DNA of 64,000 nt from the NCBI GenBank assembly GCA_016718655.1, contig JADKCV010000003.1, positions 62,001-126,000 on the forward strand, read 5' to 3'. The notes under the pieces are model-generated. The model ran no database searches and was not told where the DNA came from. It saw only the letters and a list, made by a program, of their open reading frames with translations. Shown in pieces: positions 7,668-16,760 of the stretch. Numbering within the stretch: position 1 is the stretch's first letter; every line of letters begins with the position of its first letter. Both the position numbers and the translations under genes were made by a program. The DNA is from Flavobacteriales bacterium (GTDB lineage Bacteria; Bacteroidota; Bacteroidia; Flavobacteriales_F; PHOS-HE28).

Positions 7668-9614
7668 TTATGCGCTGAACCGCACTCCTTTCGCCCTCTT
7701 CTGCTCCCCCAACATCTCCTTCACCGCTGCGACCAAGGCCTTGTCGTCGATACCGCATTCCGCGTAGAGCTCGGGCTGGGTACCGTGCTCGATCCAGCGG
7801 TCGGGAATGCCCAGGCGTTTGATATTAGCGGCGTAGCCGTGATCGCCCATGAACTCCAGCACCGCACTGCCCATGCCGCCCTGGATGGCATGGTCCTCGA
7901 TGGTGATCACGTGCTTGAACTTGCCGAACACCTCGTGCAGCAGCAGTTCATCGATCGGCTTCACGAATCGCATGTCGTAGTGCGCCACGCTGTATCCGTC
8001 GGCCACCAGTTGGTCGATGCCCTTGGCGGCCAGGTTGCCGATGTGGCCGATGCTCAGCACGGCGATGTCGGTGCCTGAACGCACCTTGCGGCCTGTGCCC
8101 ACCTTGATGGCCTTGAAGGGCGTCTTCCACTCGGTCATCACGCCTTCGCCGCGCGGGTAGCGGATGCTGAAGGGGCCCTGATCCGGCAGCTGGGCGGTGT
8201 ACATGAGGTCGCGCAGTTCCTCCTCGTTCATCGGCGCGCTCACCACCATGTTGGGAATGCAACGGAAGTAGGCGAAGTCGAAGTTGCCGTGGTGTGTGGG
8301 GCCGTCGGCCCCGGCCAGTCCGCCACGGTCCAGGCAGAACACCACGTTGAGGTTCTGGAGTGCCACATCATGCACCACCTGGTCATAGGCCCGCTGCATG
8401 AACGAGCTGTAGATGTTGCAGAAGGGCACCATCCCTTGCGTGGCCATGCCAGCGCTGAAGGTCACCGCGTGCTGCTCGGCGATGCCCACGTCGAAGGCAC
8501 GGTCGGGCATGGCCTTCATCATGATGTTGAGCGAGCAGCCCGAGGGCATGGCGGGCGTCACGCCCACGATCTTCGGGTTCTTCTCGGCAAGCTCCACGAT
8601 GCTGTGGCCGAACACGTCCTGGTACTTGGGCGGCTGCGGGCTCTTGGGCACCACCTTGATGATCTCGCCGGTCTCCTTGTTGAAGAGCCCGGGCGCGTGC
8701 CACACGGTGGGGCTTCCCGCCTCGGCAGGTGCGTAGCCCTTGCCCTTGGTGGTAATGGTATGCAGGATCTTGGGACCAGGGATGTCTCGCAGGTCGCGCA
8801 ACACCTTCACCAGATGGTCCACATCGTGGCCGTCCACCGGGCCGAAGTAGCGGAACTGCAGGCTTTCGAAGAGGTTGCTCTGCTTGAGCAGGGCGCTCTT
8901 CACTGCGTTCTCCACTTTCTGGGCGATGGCCTGCGCATTGGGCCCGAACTTGCTGATCTTGCCCAGCAGCTTCCACACATCGTCCTTCACCTTGTTGTAG
9001 GTGTGGCTGGTGGTGATGTCCGTGAGGTATTCCTTGAGTGCACCGACGTTCGGGTCGATGCTCATGCAATTGTCGTTCAGGATCACCAGCATATCGGTAC
9101 CCGAGCCGCCCGCATGGTTGAGGGCTTCGAAGGCCTGTCCGGCCGTCATTGCGCCATCCCCGATGATCGCCACACATTGGCGCTTGGCCTCCCCCTTCAG
9201 CTTGCTGGCCACGGCCATGCCCAGCGCGCCTCCGATGCTGGTGCTGCTGTGCCCCACGCCGAAGGTGTCGAACTCGCTCTCGCTGCGCTTGGGGAACCCG
9301 CTGATGCCCTTGTGGATGCGGTTGGTGTGGAAGATCTCGCGCCGACCCGTGAGGATCTTATGCCCATAAGCCTGGTGCCCCACGTCCCAAACCAGCTGGT
9401 CGTAGGGCGTGTTGAACACGTAATGCAGTGCCACGGTGAGCTCCACCACGCCTAGGCTGGCACCGAAATGCCCCCCTTTCACGCTCACCACATCGATGAT
9501 GAAGTCGCGTAGTTCCGTGCAGACCTGCTGGAGCTGTTCCTCGTTGAGCTTGCGGAGGTCGGCCGGCAGCTGGACCTGCTCGAGCAGCGGATAGGTGGGC
9601 ACGGTGCCGTTCAT
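7668..9614 (-). CDS. dxs: 1-deoxy-D-xylulose-5-phosphate synthase
   Basis: Dxs joins pyruvate and glyceraldehyde-3-phosphate in a thiamine-diphosphate reaction, the first step of the MEP isoprenoid pathway, in the cytoplasm. The 648-residue length is typical. Visible features are the N-terminal LVWDVGHQAYGHKILTGR region, the ThDP/Mg motif GDGAMTAGQAFEALNHAG near residue 152 with NDNCMSIDPNVGAL after it, the GPVDGHD motif, and the transketolase-like central domain with GIAEQHAVTFSAGMA. The C-terminal domain ends in KRAKGVRFSA. The ATG at 9614 is 30 bp below a good -7 box. Isoprenoid synthesis here therefore uses the MEP route. Confidence 0.97.
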   Translation of the reverse strand: MNGTVPTYPLLEQVQLPADLRKLNEEQLQQVCTELRDFIIDVVSVKGGHFGASLGVVELTVALHYVFNTPYDQLVWDVGHQAYGHKILTGRREIFHTNRIHKGISGFPKRSESEFDTFGVGHSSTSIGGALGMAVASKLKGEAKRQCVAIIGDGAMTAGQAFEALNHAGGSGTDMLVILNDNCMSIDPNVGALKEYLTDITTSHTYNKVKDDVWKLLGKISKFGPNAQAIAQKVENAVKSALLKQSNLFESLQFRYFGPVDGHDVDHLVKVLRDLRDIPGPKILHTITTKGKGYAPAEAGSPTVWHAPGLFNKETGEIIKVVPKSPQPPKYQDVFGHSIVELAEKNPKIVGVTPAMPSGCSLNIMMKAMPDRAFDVGIAEQHAVTFSAGMATQGMVPFCNIYSSFMQRAYDQVVHDVALQNLNVVFCLDRGGLAGADGPTHHGNFDFAYFRCIPNMVVSAPMNEEELRDLMYTAQLPDQGPFSIRYPRGEGVMTEWKTPFKAIKVGTGRKVRSGTDIAVLSIGHIGNLAAKGIDQLVADGYSVAHYDMRFVKPIDELLLHEVFGKFKHVITIEDHAIQGGMGSAVLEFMGDHGYAANIKRLGIPDRWIEHGTQPELYAECGIDDKALVAAVKEMLGEQKRAKGVRFSA

Positions 9615-9644
9615 CGGTGAAAGGGTTCAGAACGAGGGGAAAAA

Positions 9645-9652
9645 CAAAAGTA
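9645..9652 (-). promoter_or_regulatory. dxs promoter -7 box (TACTTTTG)
   Basis: On the minus strand TACTTTTG is an exact match to TAnnTTTG, 30 bp before the dxs ATG and in an A-rich patch of an otherwise GC-rich gap. It predicts a leader of roughly 25 nt. Confidence 0.55.
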
Positions 9653-9725
9653 AGCGGCGAAAGGTTCGCTCGGGACGCGGGAACGCTGGGCAGCGGGGGC
9701 TTGTTGTACAACGCCCCAAGGACAT

Positions 9726-11015
9726 TCAGCGCAGGTGCCTGCTGAAACGCTCGTGATAGGCCCGTTCCAAGGCCTCGCGATGGTCGGGGTGTGCAATGGC
9801 GATCAGGTCCCGGGCGCGCTGCTGCAGGTTCTTGCCATAGAGATAGGCCACCCCGTGCTCGGTCACCACGTAGTGCACGTGGGCACGGGTGGTCACCACA
9901 CCGGCGCCCTCCTTCAGGAAGGGCACGATCTTGCTCTGGCCCTTGTTGGTGGTGGAGCACAGGGCGATGATCGGCTTGCCCCCTTCGCTGAGGGCGGCAC
10001 CCCGGATGAAGTCCATCTGCCCGCCCACGCCGCTGAACTGGTAGGTGCCGATGCTGTCCGCGCACACCTGGCCGGTGAGGTCCACCTCGATGGCGCTGTT
10101 CACGGCCACCACCTTGGGATTCTCGCGGATCACCTTCGTATCGTTCACATACTGGGCGTCCAGAAAGGCGAAGAAGGGGTTGTCGTCCACCAGGTCGTAG
10201 AGACGCCGGGTGCCGAAGGCGAAGGCCGTGGCGATCTTGCCCCGCTGTTTCTTCTTGAACTTATTGGTCACGACGCCCTTTTCCACCAGGTCGATGATGC
10301 CGTTGGAACACATCTCGGTATGCACCCCGAGGTCCTTGTGACCGCCCAGCCCGCGCAGGATGGCATCCGGGATCGCACCGATACCCATCTGCAGGGTGGC
10401 GCCATCGTCCACCATCTCACTGATGTAGCGGGCAATGCGCTCCTCGGTGGGTCCGATGGCGCCCGCGTAGTCCACCTCGGGCAGGGCATCATCCACCTGC
10501 ACCATGGCCGCAAAGCGGGAGACGTGCACCTGCCCGTCGCCCAGTGTACGCGGCATGTTGGGGTTCACCTGGGCGATCACCGTCCGGGCGTTGCGCACCG
10601 CCGAGCGGGCCACATCAACGGATACCCCCAAGGAGCAATAACCATGACGGTCCGGCGGGGAAACATGCACCAGGGCCACATCCACCGAAAGGACGCCCTG
10701 CTCGAAGAGGCGGGGGATCTCGCTCAGGAACACCGGTATGTAGTCGCCCCTAGGACCATCGACGGTGGCGCGCATGTTGGCCGACACGAAAAGGGCGTTG
10801 AGGAAGAAGGCGCGTTGCACCTCGGGCCGTTCGAAGCCGAGTTCGCCGAAGGTGCTGATGCTCACCAGTTCCACATCGTGCAGTTCCTCGTGGCGGTCAA
10901 GCAGGGCGCGCACCAGTCGCACCGGGGTGGCGGCACTTCCATGGATGAAGACCCGATCCCCGGAATTCACCGAGCGCACCGCCTCCTCTGCTGACATCCA
11001 AGCCACGTTAGACAT
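9726..11015 (-). CDS. Acetyl-CoA hydrolase/transferase family (CoA-transferase)
   Basis: A 429-residue protein of the acetyl-CoA hydrolase / 4-hydroxybutyrate CoA-transferase family, which moves CoA between carboxylic acids through a glutamyl-CoA thioester. SAEEAVRSVNSGDRVFIHG opens domain 1. The centre has MGIGAIPDAIL and then VHTEMCSNGIIDLVEKG, whose glutamate in HTEM fits the catalytic residue. The C-terminal domain contains FSGVGGQMDFIRGA, STTNKGQSKIVP and VVTEHGVAYLYGK, all characteristic. The actual acid pair (acetate, butyrate, succinate) cannot be told from sequence. It lies between dxs and the divergent nuo operon. A start at the second Met (10997) is an alternative. Confidence 0.9.
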   Translation of the reverse strand: MSNVAWMSAEEAVRSVNSGDRVFIHGSAATPVRLVRALLDRHEELHDVELVSISTFGELGFERPEVQRAFFLNALFVSANMRATVDGPRGDYIPVFLSEIPRLFEQGVLSVDVALVHVSPPDRHGYCSLGVSVDVARSAVRNARTVIAQVNPNMPRTLGDGQVHVSRFAAMVQVDDALPEVDYAGAIGPTEERIARYISEMVDDGATLQMGIGAIPDAILRGLGGHKDLGVHTEMCSNGIIDLVEKGVVTNKFKKKQRGKIATAFAFGTRRLYDLVDDNPFFAFLDAQYVNDTKVIRENPKVVAVNSAIEVDLTGQVCADSIGTYQFSGVGGQMDFIRGAALSEGGKPIIALCSTTNKGQSKIVPFLKEGAGVVTTRAHVHYVVTEHGVAYLYGKNLQQRARDLIAIAHPDHREALERAYHERFSRHLR

Positions 11016-11105
11016 AGGACAATGATAGGCGCTTGATCGGTTCGGCGTGATCGCTCATTTCATCACCACACATTGGTGGCAACTTCTGCTGACCGTATCA
11101 GTCCA

Positions 11106-11131
11106 TTGGCACCTAGGGTGGCCTAATTTTG
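11106..11131 (+). promoter_or_regulatory. nuo operon promoter
   Basis: TAATTTTG at 11124-11131 is an exact TAnnTTTG -7 box. A TTG at 11106-11108 sits 15 bp upstream, slightly closer than the usual -33 spacing. The predicted transcript would begin around 11138, leaving a leader of about 14 nt before the ATG at 11152. This argues against the longer nuoA reading from 11047. Confidence 0.6.
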
Positions 11132-11151
11132 GCGCATCACACCGAGTGAAC

Positions 11152-11529
11152 ATGGTTTCCGAGAGCATCCCTTCACCTGTGGACTATATACCCATCCTGC
11201 TCCAGACGCTCATTGCCATGGGCTTTGTGGGCTTTGTGCTGGCCCTGGCCGCATGGGTCGGGCCCAAGGTGAGGGGCACACGCAAGGACGATAGTTTCGA
11301 GTGCGGCATCGACCAGCAGGGGAATGCCCGGATGCCGTTCTCGGTGAAATACCTCCTGATCGCCATCCTGTTCGTGCTGTTCGACGTGGAGATCATCTTC
11401 CTCTACCCCTGGGCCGTGAACTTCAAGGCGCTGGGGGTGTTGGGCTTCGTGGAGATGCTGGTCTTCGTGACCTTCGTCCTCGCAGGCCTGTACTACGTGT
11501 TGCGCAAGGGGGTAATGAAATTCGAATGA
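11152..11529 (+). CDS. nuoA: NADH-quinone oxidoreductase subunit A
   Basis: NuoA is a small membrane subunit of complex I at the junction of the membrane and peripheral arms. From the ATG at 11152 it is 125 residues with three membrane helices. The loop FECGIDQQGNARMPFSVKYL and the acidic segment LFDVEIIFLYPWA are family signatures. An in-frame GTG further upstream at 11047 would add 35 residues without family resemblance and would start before the promoter. Its stop overlaps nuoB by 4 bp (ATGA), typical of tight coupling through this operon. Confidence 0.95.
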   Translation: MVSESIPSPVDYIPILLQTLIAMGFVGFVLALAAWVGPKVRGTRKDDSFECGIDQQGNARMPFSVKYLLIAILFVLFDVEIIFLYPWAVNFKALGVLGFVEMLVFVTFVLAGLYYVLRKGVMKFE

Positions 11530-12092
11530 GCCAGGAGCGATCCATCGAACGGACCAAGCCGACCATCGTGACCCCACCTGACGGCCACGTGGGCACGGGT
11601 TTCTTCGCCACCACCATGGACCAGGCGGTGGGCCTGGCGCGGAAGAACAGCCTTTGGCCCTTGCCCTTCGCCACCTCCTGCTGTGGCATCGAGTTCATGA
11701 GCGCCATGAGCTCGCATTACGACCTGAGCCGCTTCGGCATGGAGCGCTTGAGCTTCAGCCCGCGCCAGAGCGACCTGCTGATGGTGATGGGCACCATCGC
11801 CAAGAAGATGGCGCCCGTGCTGCGCGAGGTGTACACCCAGATGGCCGAACCCAAGTGGGTGTTGAGCATGGGTGCCTGCGCCAGCAGCGGAGGCATATTC
11901 GACACCTACAGCGTGCTGCAGGGCATCGACCGGGTGATCCCGGTGGACGTCTACATCCCCGGCTGCCCTCCACGCCCCGAGCAGATCATCGATGGCATCC
12001 TGAAGATCCAGGAACTGGCCGCGAACGAAAGCCTGCGGCGCCGGTACAGCAAGGAGTACGAGGACCTGTTGAACAAATACGCGATCGACTGA
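11526..12092 (+). CDS. nuoB: NADH-quinone oxidoreductase subunit B
   Basis: NuoB holds iron-sulfur cluster N2, the last cluster before quinone. The 188-residue protein has the adjacent cysteines in ATSCCGIEFM, the third ligand in MGACASSGG and the fourth in PGCPPRPEQIIDGI. Its start overlaps the nuoA stop. An N-terminal extension of about 35 residues (MSQERSIERTKPTIVTPPDG) precedes the conserved part. Confidence 0.97.
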   Translation: MSQERSIERTKPTIVTPPDGHVGTGFFATTMDQAVGLARKNSLWPLPFATSCCGIEFMSAMSSHYDLSRFGMERLSFSPRQSDLLMVMGTIAKKMAPVLREVYTQMAEPKWVLSMGACASSGGIFDTYSVLQGIDRVIPVDVYIPGCPPRPEQIIDGILKIQELAANESLRRRYSKEYEDLLNKYAID

Positions 12093-12093
12093 G

Positions 12094-12606
12094 ATGGCAT
12101 CCCGCTTCGTTGCGCGGCCAGAGCGTGATCAGCTGGTGCGGGACCACATGGTCGCCTTCAAGGACTCGGTGACGACCATCGCCATGGAGTCGGACCTGTT
12201 GTGCATCACCGTGCACAAGGATGGCCTCCTGAGCGTGCTGGAGCACCTGCGGAACGAGCTCGGGTTCGGTTTCCTGACCACGCTGTGCGGCATGCACTTC
12301 CCCGATACCGAGCAGGAACTGGGCGTGGTGTACCACCTGAACAACATGCGGGAAGGGCACCGGCTGCGGGTGAAGAGCCGCACCACCATGGCCGACCCCG
12401 TATTCCGCAGCGCGGTGGACCTGTGGCCGGCGGCGAACTGGATGGAGCGCGAGACCTGGGACTTCTTCGGCATCCGCTTCGAGGGGCACCCGAACCTGAA
12501 GCGCATCCTGAACATGGAGGACTTCCCGGCCTTCCCGTTGCGCAAGGACTATCCCTTGGAGGACCCCACACGCCAGGACAAGAACGATGCCTTCTTTGGC
12601 CGATGA
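12094..12606 (+). CDS. nuoC: NADH-quinone oxidoreductase subunit C
   Basis: NuoC is a peripheral-arm subunit that supports the quinone site with NuoD. It is 170 residues and ends with the signature ERETWDFFGIRFEGHPNL followed by ILNMEDF and FPLRKDYPLE. It is separate from nuoD (not fused as in E. coli), and its stop overlaps the nuoD start by 4 bp. Confidence 0.96.
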   Translation: MASRFVARPERDQLVRDHMVAFKDSVTTIAMESDLLCITVHKDGLLSVLEHLRNELGFGFLTTLCGMHFPDTEQELGVVYHLNNMREGHRLRVKSRTTMADPVFRSAVDLWPAANWMERETWDFFGIRFEGHPNLKRILNMEDFPAFPLRKDYPLEDPTRQDKNDAFFGR

Positions 12607-13838
12607 AGAAGACCCGCAGACCTGATTTCTGGAAGAAGGACCTGGTGGAGGGCAAGGACCTCCGCGAGCTCACCACGCTGAACCTCGGCCCCACGCACCC
12701 GGCCACGCACGGCATCTTCCAGAACGTGCTCACCCTGGACGGGGAGATCATCCTGGATACCGAGCAGACCATCGGGTACATCCACCGGGCCTTCGAGAAG
12801 ATCGCCGAACGCCGTCCGTTCTACCAGATCACCACGCTGACGGACCGGATGAACTACTGCAGTGCACCCATCAACAACATGGGTTGGCACATGACGATGG
12901 AGAAGCTGCTGGGCATCGAACTGCCCAAGCGGGTGGAGTACATGCGCGTGGTGGTGATGGAACTGGCGCGCATCGCGGACCACATCATCTGCAACACCAT
13001 CGTGGGGCAGGATGCCGGGGCCACCACGCCCTTCCTGTACGTGTACCAGTGGCGCGAGAAGATCTACGAGGTGTATGAGGAGATCTGTGGCGCACGGCTC
13101 ACCACCAACATGGGTCGCGTGGGCGGCTGGGAACGCGACTTCAGCCCCTTGGTCTGGGAGCGCGTCCGCGTCATCCAGCGCGACCTCCCCGCCGTGTTGA
13201 AGGAATTTGAACGGATGCTGGTGCGCAACCGGATCTTCATGGACCGGACGGTGAACTGCGGCCCCCTCAGCGCCGATCGTGCGCTGGCCTATGGCTTCAC
13301 CGGTCCCAACCTGCGCGCCTGCGGGGTGGACCACGACGTGCGTGTGGCGGACCCGTACAGCAGCTACGAGGACTTCGATTTCATCATTCCCGTGGGCCAG
13401 AGCGGCGATACCTACGACCGCTTCATGGTGCGCCAACAGGAGATGTGGGAAAGCCTCTCCATCATCAGGCAGGCGATGGACAAGCTGGATGGCATGAAGG
13501 ACAAGACCACCTTCCGGGCTGACGTCCCCGAATGGGCCCTTCCCCCGAAGGAGGAAGTGTACAGCGCCATGGAACCCCTGATCTGGCACTTCAAGATCGT
13601 GATGGGTGAATCGGAGGTGCCGGTGGGCGAGGTCTACCACTGCGTGGAGGGTGGCAACGGTGAACTGGGCTTCTATCTGGTGAGCGACGGGGGAAGGACC
13701 CCGTTCCGCCTGCATCTGCGGAGGCCGTGCTTCATCTACTATCAGGCCTTCCCCGAAATGATCAAAGGCAGCATGTTGAGCGATGCGATCCTCACCATGA
13801 GCAGCATGAACGTGATCGCAGGAGAGCTGGACGCATGA
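12603..13838 (+). CDS. nuoD: NADH-quinone oxidoreductase subunit D
   Basis: NuoD forms the quinone-binding cavity with NuoB. It is 411 residues from the ATG at 12603. Conserved segments include LNLGPTHPATHGIF near the N-terminus, IGYIHRAFEKIAERR, DRMNYCSAPINN, GRVGGWERDF and the C-terminal DAILTMSSMNVIAGELDA. The frame stays open upstream through nuoC, but the overlap start fits the conserved N-terminus. Its last four bases overlap nuoE. Confidence 0.97.
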   Translation: MKKTRRPDFWKKDLVEGKDLRELTTLNLGPTHPATHGIFQNVLTLDGEIILDTEQTIGYIHRAFEKIAERRPFYQITTLTDRMNYCSAPINNMGWHMTMEKLLGIELPKRVEYMRVVVMELARIADHIICNTIVGQDAGATTPFLYVYQWREKIYEVYEEICGARLTTNMGRVGGWERDFSPLVWERVRVIQRDLPAVLKEFERMLVRNRIFMDRTVNCGPLSADRALAYGFTGPNLRACGVDHDVRVADPYSSYEDFDFIIPVGQSGDTYDRFMVRQQEMWESLSIIRQAMDKLDGMKDKTTFRADVPEWALPPKEEVYSAMEPLIWHFKIVMGESEVPVGEVYHCVEGGNGELGFYLVSDGGRTPFRLHLRRPCFIYYQAFPEMIKGSMLSDAILTMSSMNVIAGELDA

Positions 13839-14392
13839 GCGCGCGCACGAGACCCATCACCACCACCGAGGGCACCCGCCCCTTCGCGTTCAGCGAAGCG
13901 GCACTGGCCGAATGCAGGGCCCTGATGGCCCGGTATCCCGAGGGCCGCAGTAAGAGTGCCCTGATCCCCATCCTGCACATCGCGCAGGCGGAGAACGACG
14001 GCTGGCTGAGCGTGAACGCCATGGATGCCGTGGCCGGAGTGCTCGGGCTGCAACGCATCGAGGTGTACGAGGTGGCCAGCTTCTACAGCATGTTCAACCT
14101 GCACCCGGTGGGCACCTATGTGCTTGACGTGTGCCGGACCACCCCCTGCATGCTTCGGGGCAGCGACGACGTGATCGCGCACCTCGAGCGGAAGCTCGGC
14201 GTGCATTGCGGCGGGACCACCGCCGACGGCATGTTCACCCTGAAGGGCGTGGAATGCCTGGGCAGCTGCGGCACGGCGCCGATGCTGCAGTGCGGTGCGC
14301 ACTATCACGAGGACCTCACCATCGAACGCGCCGATGCCCTGATCGATGAGCTGCGCGCCCGGAATTCACGGACCAACTACACGGATCGCTGA
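13835..14392 (+). CDS. nuoE: NADH-quinone oxidoreductase subunit E
   Basis: NuoE carries the [2Fe-2S] cluster N1a in the NADH-oxidising tip. The 185-residue protein shows a thioredoxin-like ferredoxin fold pattern with ligands in VCRTTPCML and ECLGSCGTAPML. The segment YEVASFYSMFNL is also typical. The start overlaps nuoD by 4 bp and the stop shares one base with the nuoF ATG. Confidence 0.95.
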   Translation: MSARTRPITTTEGTRPFAFSEAALAECRALMARYPEGRSKSALIPILHIAQAENDGWLSVNAMDAVAGVLGLQRIEVYEVASFYSMFNLHPVGTYVLDVCRTTPCMLRGSDDVIAHLERKLGVHCGGTTADGMFTLKGVECLGSCGTAPMLQCGAHYHEDLTIERADALIDELRARNSRTNYTDR

Positions 14393-15747
14393 TGGGCCGC
14401 CAACTCCTTTTCGAGCACATCAACACCCCCGGGATCCGTGGGCTGGAGGGCTACCGGGCGAACGGCGGCTACCGCAGCGTGGAAAAGGCCCTGCGCACCA
14501 TGAGCCCCGAGGCCGTGGTGGAAGAGGTGAAGGCCAGTGGCCTCCGCGGTCGCGGTGGTGCAGGCTTTCCCACCGGCATGAAATGGAGCTTCCTGGCGAA
14601 GCCTCCCGGAGTGCCGCGCTACCTGGTGGTGAACGCCGACGAGAGCGAACCCGGCACCTTCAAGGACCGCTACCTCATGGAGCGGATCCCGCACATCCTG
14701 ATCGAAGGCATGATCACCTCGAGCTTCGCGTTGGGTGCGAACACCAGTTACATCTACATCCGCGGGGAGTACTTCTACGTCGCACGCATCCTGGAACAGG
14801 CCATCGCGGAAGCGCGTGCCGCTGGTTGGCTGGGCAGGAACATCCTCGGCAGCGGCTTCGACCACGAGATCCATGTGCAGGTGGGCGCCGGTGCCTACAT
14901 CTGTGGAGAGGAGACCGCGCTGCTCGAAAGCCTCGAAGGCAAACGGGGAAATCCGCGCATCAAGCCTCCCTTCCCAGCGGTGAAAGGCCTTTACGGCTGC
15001 CCCACGGTGGTGAACAACGTGGAGACCATCGCGGCGGTGGTGCCCATCGTGAACGATGGTGGTGCCGAATATGCCAAGATCGGTGTGGGCAGGAGCACCG
15101 GCACCAAACTGATCAGTGCCGGGGGGAACATCAAGCGGCCCGGCGTGTACGAGATCGAACTGGGCCTGAGCTGTGATGAGTTCATCAACAGCGACGAATA
15201 CTGTGGCGGTGTGGACGGGCGTGCCTTCAAGGCCGTGGTGCCGGGTGGCAGCAGCGTGCCCATCGTGCCCTACGAACTGTTCCTGCGCACCGCTGCCGGA
15301 GAACCGCGACTGATGTCCTATGAGAGCCTGGCCGACGGCGGTTTCGTCAGTGGCACCATGCTCGGTTCCGGCGGTTTCTATGCCTACAACGATGCGCAAT
15401 GCATCGTGCGCAGCACCTGGAACCACACGCGCTTCTACCACCACGAGAGCTGCGGCCAATGCAGCCCCTGCCGCGAAGGCACCGGATGGATGGAGAAGGT
15501 GCTGGAGCGCCTGGAACATGGCGAAGGTCGCACGGAGGACATCGACCTGCTGTGGGACATCCAGCGCAAGATCGAGGGCAACACCATCTGCCCGCTGGGC
15601 GATGCCGCCGCTTGGCCGGTGGCCTCGGCCATCCGGCATTTCAGGGAGGAATTCGAGTATCACGTGCGTTTCCCGCAGAAAGTGAAGGACCCCAAGCACT
15701 TCGCGAAGGAACCTTTCGTGCGGAATGCCAACTTCGCGACCGCTTAG
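14392..15747 (+). CDS. nuoF: NADH-quinone oxidoreductase subunit F
   Basis: NuoF binds NADH and FMN and passes electrons to cluster N3. It is 451 residues. The glycine-rich flavin motif GRGGAGFPTGMKW, the NADESEPGTFKDR segment, GAYICGEETALLESLEG, and the [4Fe-4S] ligands in HESCGQCSPCREGTGW and GNTICPLGDA are all visible. Confidence 0.97.
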   Translation: MGRQLLFEHINTPGIRGLEGYRANGGYRSVEKALRTMSPEAVVEEVKASGLRGRGGAGFPTGMKWSFLAKPPGVPRYLVVNADESEPGTFKDRYLMERIPHILIEGMITSSFALGANTSYIYIRGEYFYVARILEQAIAEARAAGWLGRNILGSGFDHEIHVQVGAGAYICGEETALLESLEGKRGNPRIKPPFPAVKGLYGCPTVVNNVETIAAVVPIVNDGGAEYAKIGVGRSTGTKLISAGGNIKRPGVYEIELGLSCDEFINSDEYCGGVDGRAFKAVVPGGSSVPIVPYELFLRTAAGEPRLMSYESLADGGFVSGTMLGSGGFYAYNDAQCIVRSTWNHTRFYHHESCGQCSPCREGTGWMEKVLERLEHGEGRTEDIDLLWDIQRKIEGNTICPLGDAAAWPVASAIRHFREEFEYHVRFPQKVKDPKHFAKEPFVRNANFATA

Positions 15748-15749
15748 CC

Positions 15750-16760
15750 ATGCCCAAGGTCACCATCGACGGTATCCCCATCGAAGTCCCGGAAGGGACC
15801 ACCATCCTGCAGGCCGCCCGCATGATCGGTGAGCGGGACAAGGCCCACCGGCACGTGGTACCGCCGGCCATGTGCTACTACACCAAGCTCGAGACCAGCG
15901 GGGGCTACTGCCGCACCTGCATCGTGAAGGTGACCAAGGGCAGCGACAAGGACCCACGTCCCATGCCGAAGCCGGTGGCGAGCTGCCGCACCGCGGTGAT
16001 GGACGGCATGGAGGTGGCGAACACCACCGACCCGGAACTGCTGGAGGCCCGTAAGGGCGTGGTGGAGTTCCTGCTCATCAACCATCCGCTGGATTGCCCG
16101 GTCTGCGACCAGGCCGGCGAATGCCACTTGCAGGACCTGAGCTATGAGAACGGCAAGGCCGCCAGCCGATATGAGTTCGAGCGGCGCACCTTCGAACCCG
16201 TCGACATCGGGGACAGCATCAAGCTGCACATGAACCGGTGCATCCTCTGCTACCGCTGCGTGAAGGTGGCGGACCAGTTGACCGATGGCCGCGTGCACGG
16301 TGTGATCAACCGGGGCGATGTCAGCGAGATCAGCACCTACATCAGCCAGGCGGTGGAGAACGACATGAGCGGGAACATGATCGATGTGTGCCCCGTGGGA
16401 GCGCTCACCGACCGCACCTTCCGTTTCTCCAGCCGCGTGTGGTTCACCAATCCCGTTGACGCCCACCGTGAGTGCGGCACCTGTGCGGGCAAGGCCGTGC
16501 TGTGGCTGAAAGGCAATGAGGTGTTGCGCGTGACCGGTCGCAAGGACCAATGGGGCGAGGTGGAGGACTTCATCTGCAACACCTGTCGTTTCGACAAGAA
16601 GGACCTGAACGCCTGGAAAGTGGAAGGTCCCCGCAAGATCGACCGGCACAGTGTGATCGGCCAGGGGCATTACATGCTGCAGCGCAAGCAGCAGCTGTTG
16701 AACGCCCCCGCCCCGAACGTTCCGGAGATCGCCAAACGCAAGGAGCTCAAGGACCGATGA
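15750..16760 (+). CDS. nuoG: NADH-quinone oxidoreductase subunit G, short form
   Basis: NuoG supplies the iron-sulfur wire in the peripheral arm. Here it has only 336 residues, against roughly 700-900 in E. coli-type proteins. The [2Fe-2S] ligands (MCYYTKLETSGGYCRTC, then ASCRT), the His/Cys ligands in NHPLDCPVCDQAGECHLQD, and the [4Fe-4S] ligands in NRCILCYRCVK and DVCPVGAL are kept. A partial molybdopterin-type iron-sulfur domain (RECGTCAGKAV, FICNTCRFDKKDL) follows, but the large molybdopterin fold is absent. The frame is intact and the stop overlaps nuoH, so this is a natural short form and not a truncation; short NuoG is known in Bacteroidota. Confidence 0.93.
   Translation: MPKVTIDGIPIEVPEGTTILQAARMIGERDKAHRHVVPPAMCYYTKLETSGGYCRTCIVKVTKGSDKDPRPMPKPVASCRTAVMDGMEVANTTDPELLEARKGVVEFLLINHPLDCPVCDQAGECHLQDLSYENGKAASRYEFERRTFEPVDIGDSIKLHMNRCILCYRCVKVADQLTDGRVHGVINRGDVSEISTYISQAVENDMSGNMIDVCPVGALTDRTFRFSSRVWFTNPVDAHRECGTCAGKAVLWLKGNEVLRVTGRKDQWGEVEDFICNTCRFDKKDLNAWKVEGPRKIDRHSVIGQGHYMLQRKQQLLNAPAPNVPEIAKRKELKDR

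Noticed and set aside
11047..11151. Longer nuoA start at GTG 11047
   Set aside because: The extension crosses the exact TAATTTTG promoter box and does not resemble NuoA.
15750..16760. NuoG as a truncated pseudogene
   Set aside because: The frame is clean, the iron-sulfur ligands are complete, the stop overlaps nuoH, and short NuoG occurs in Bacteroidota.
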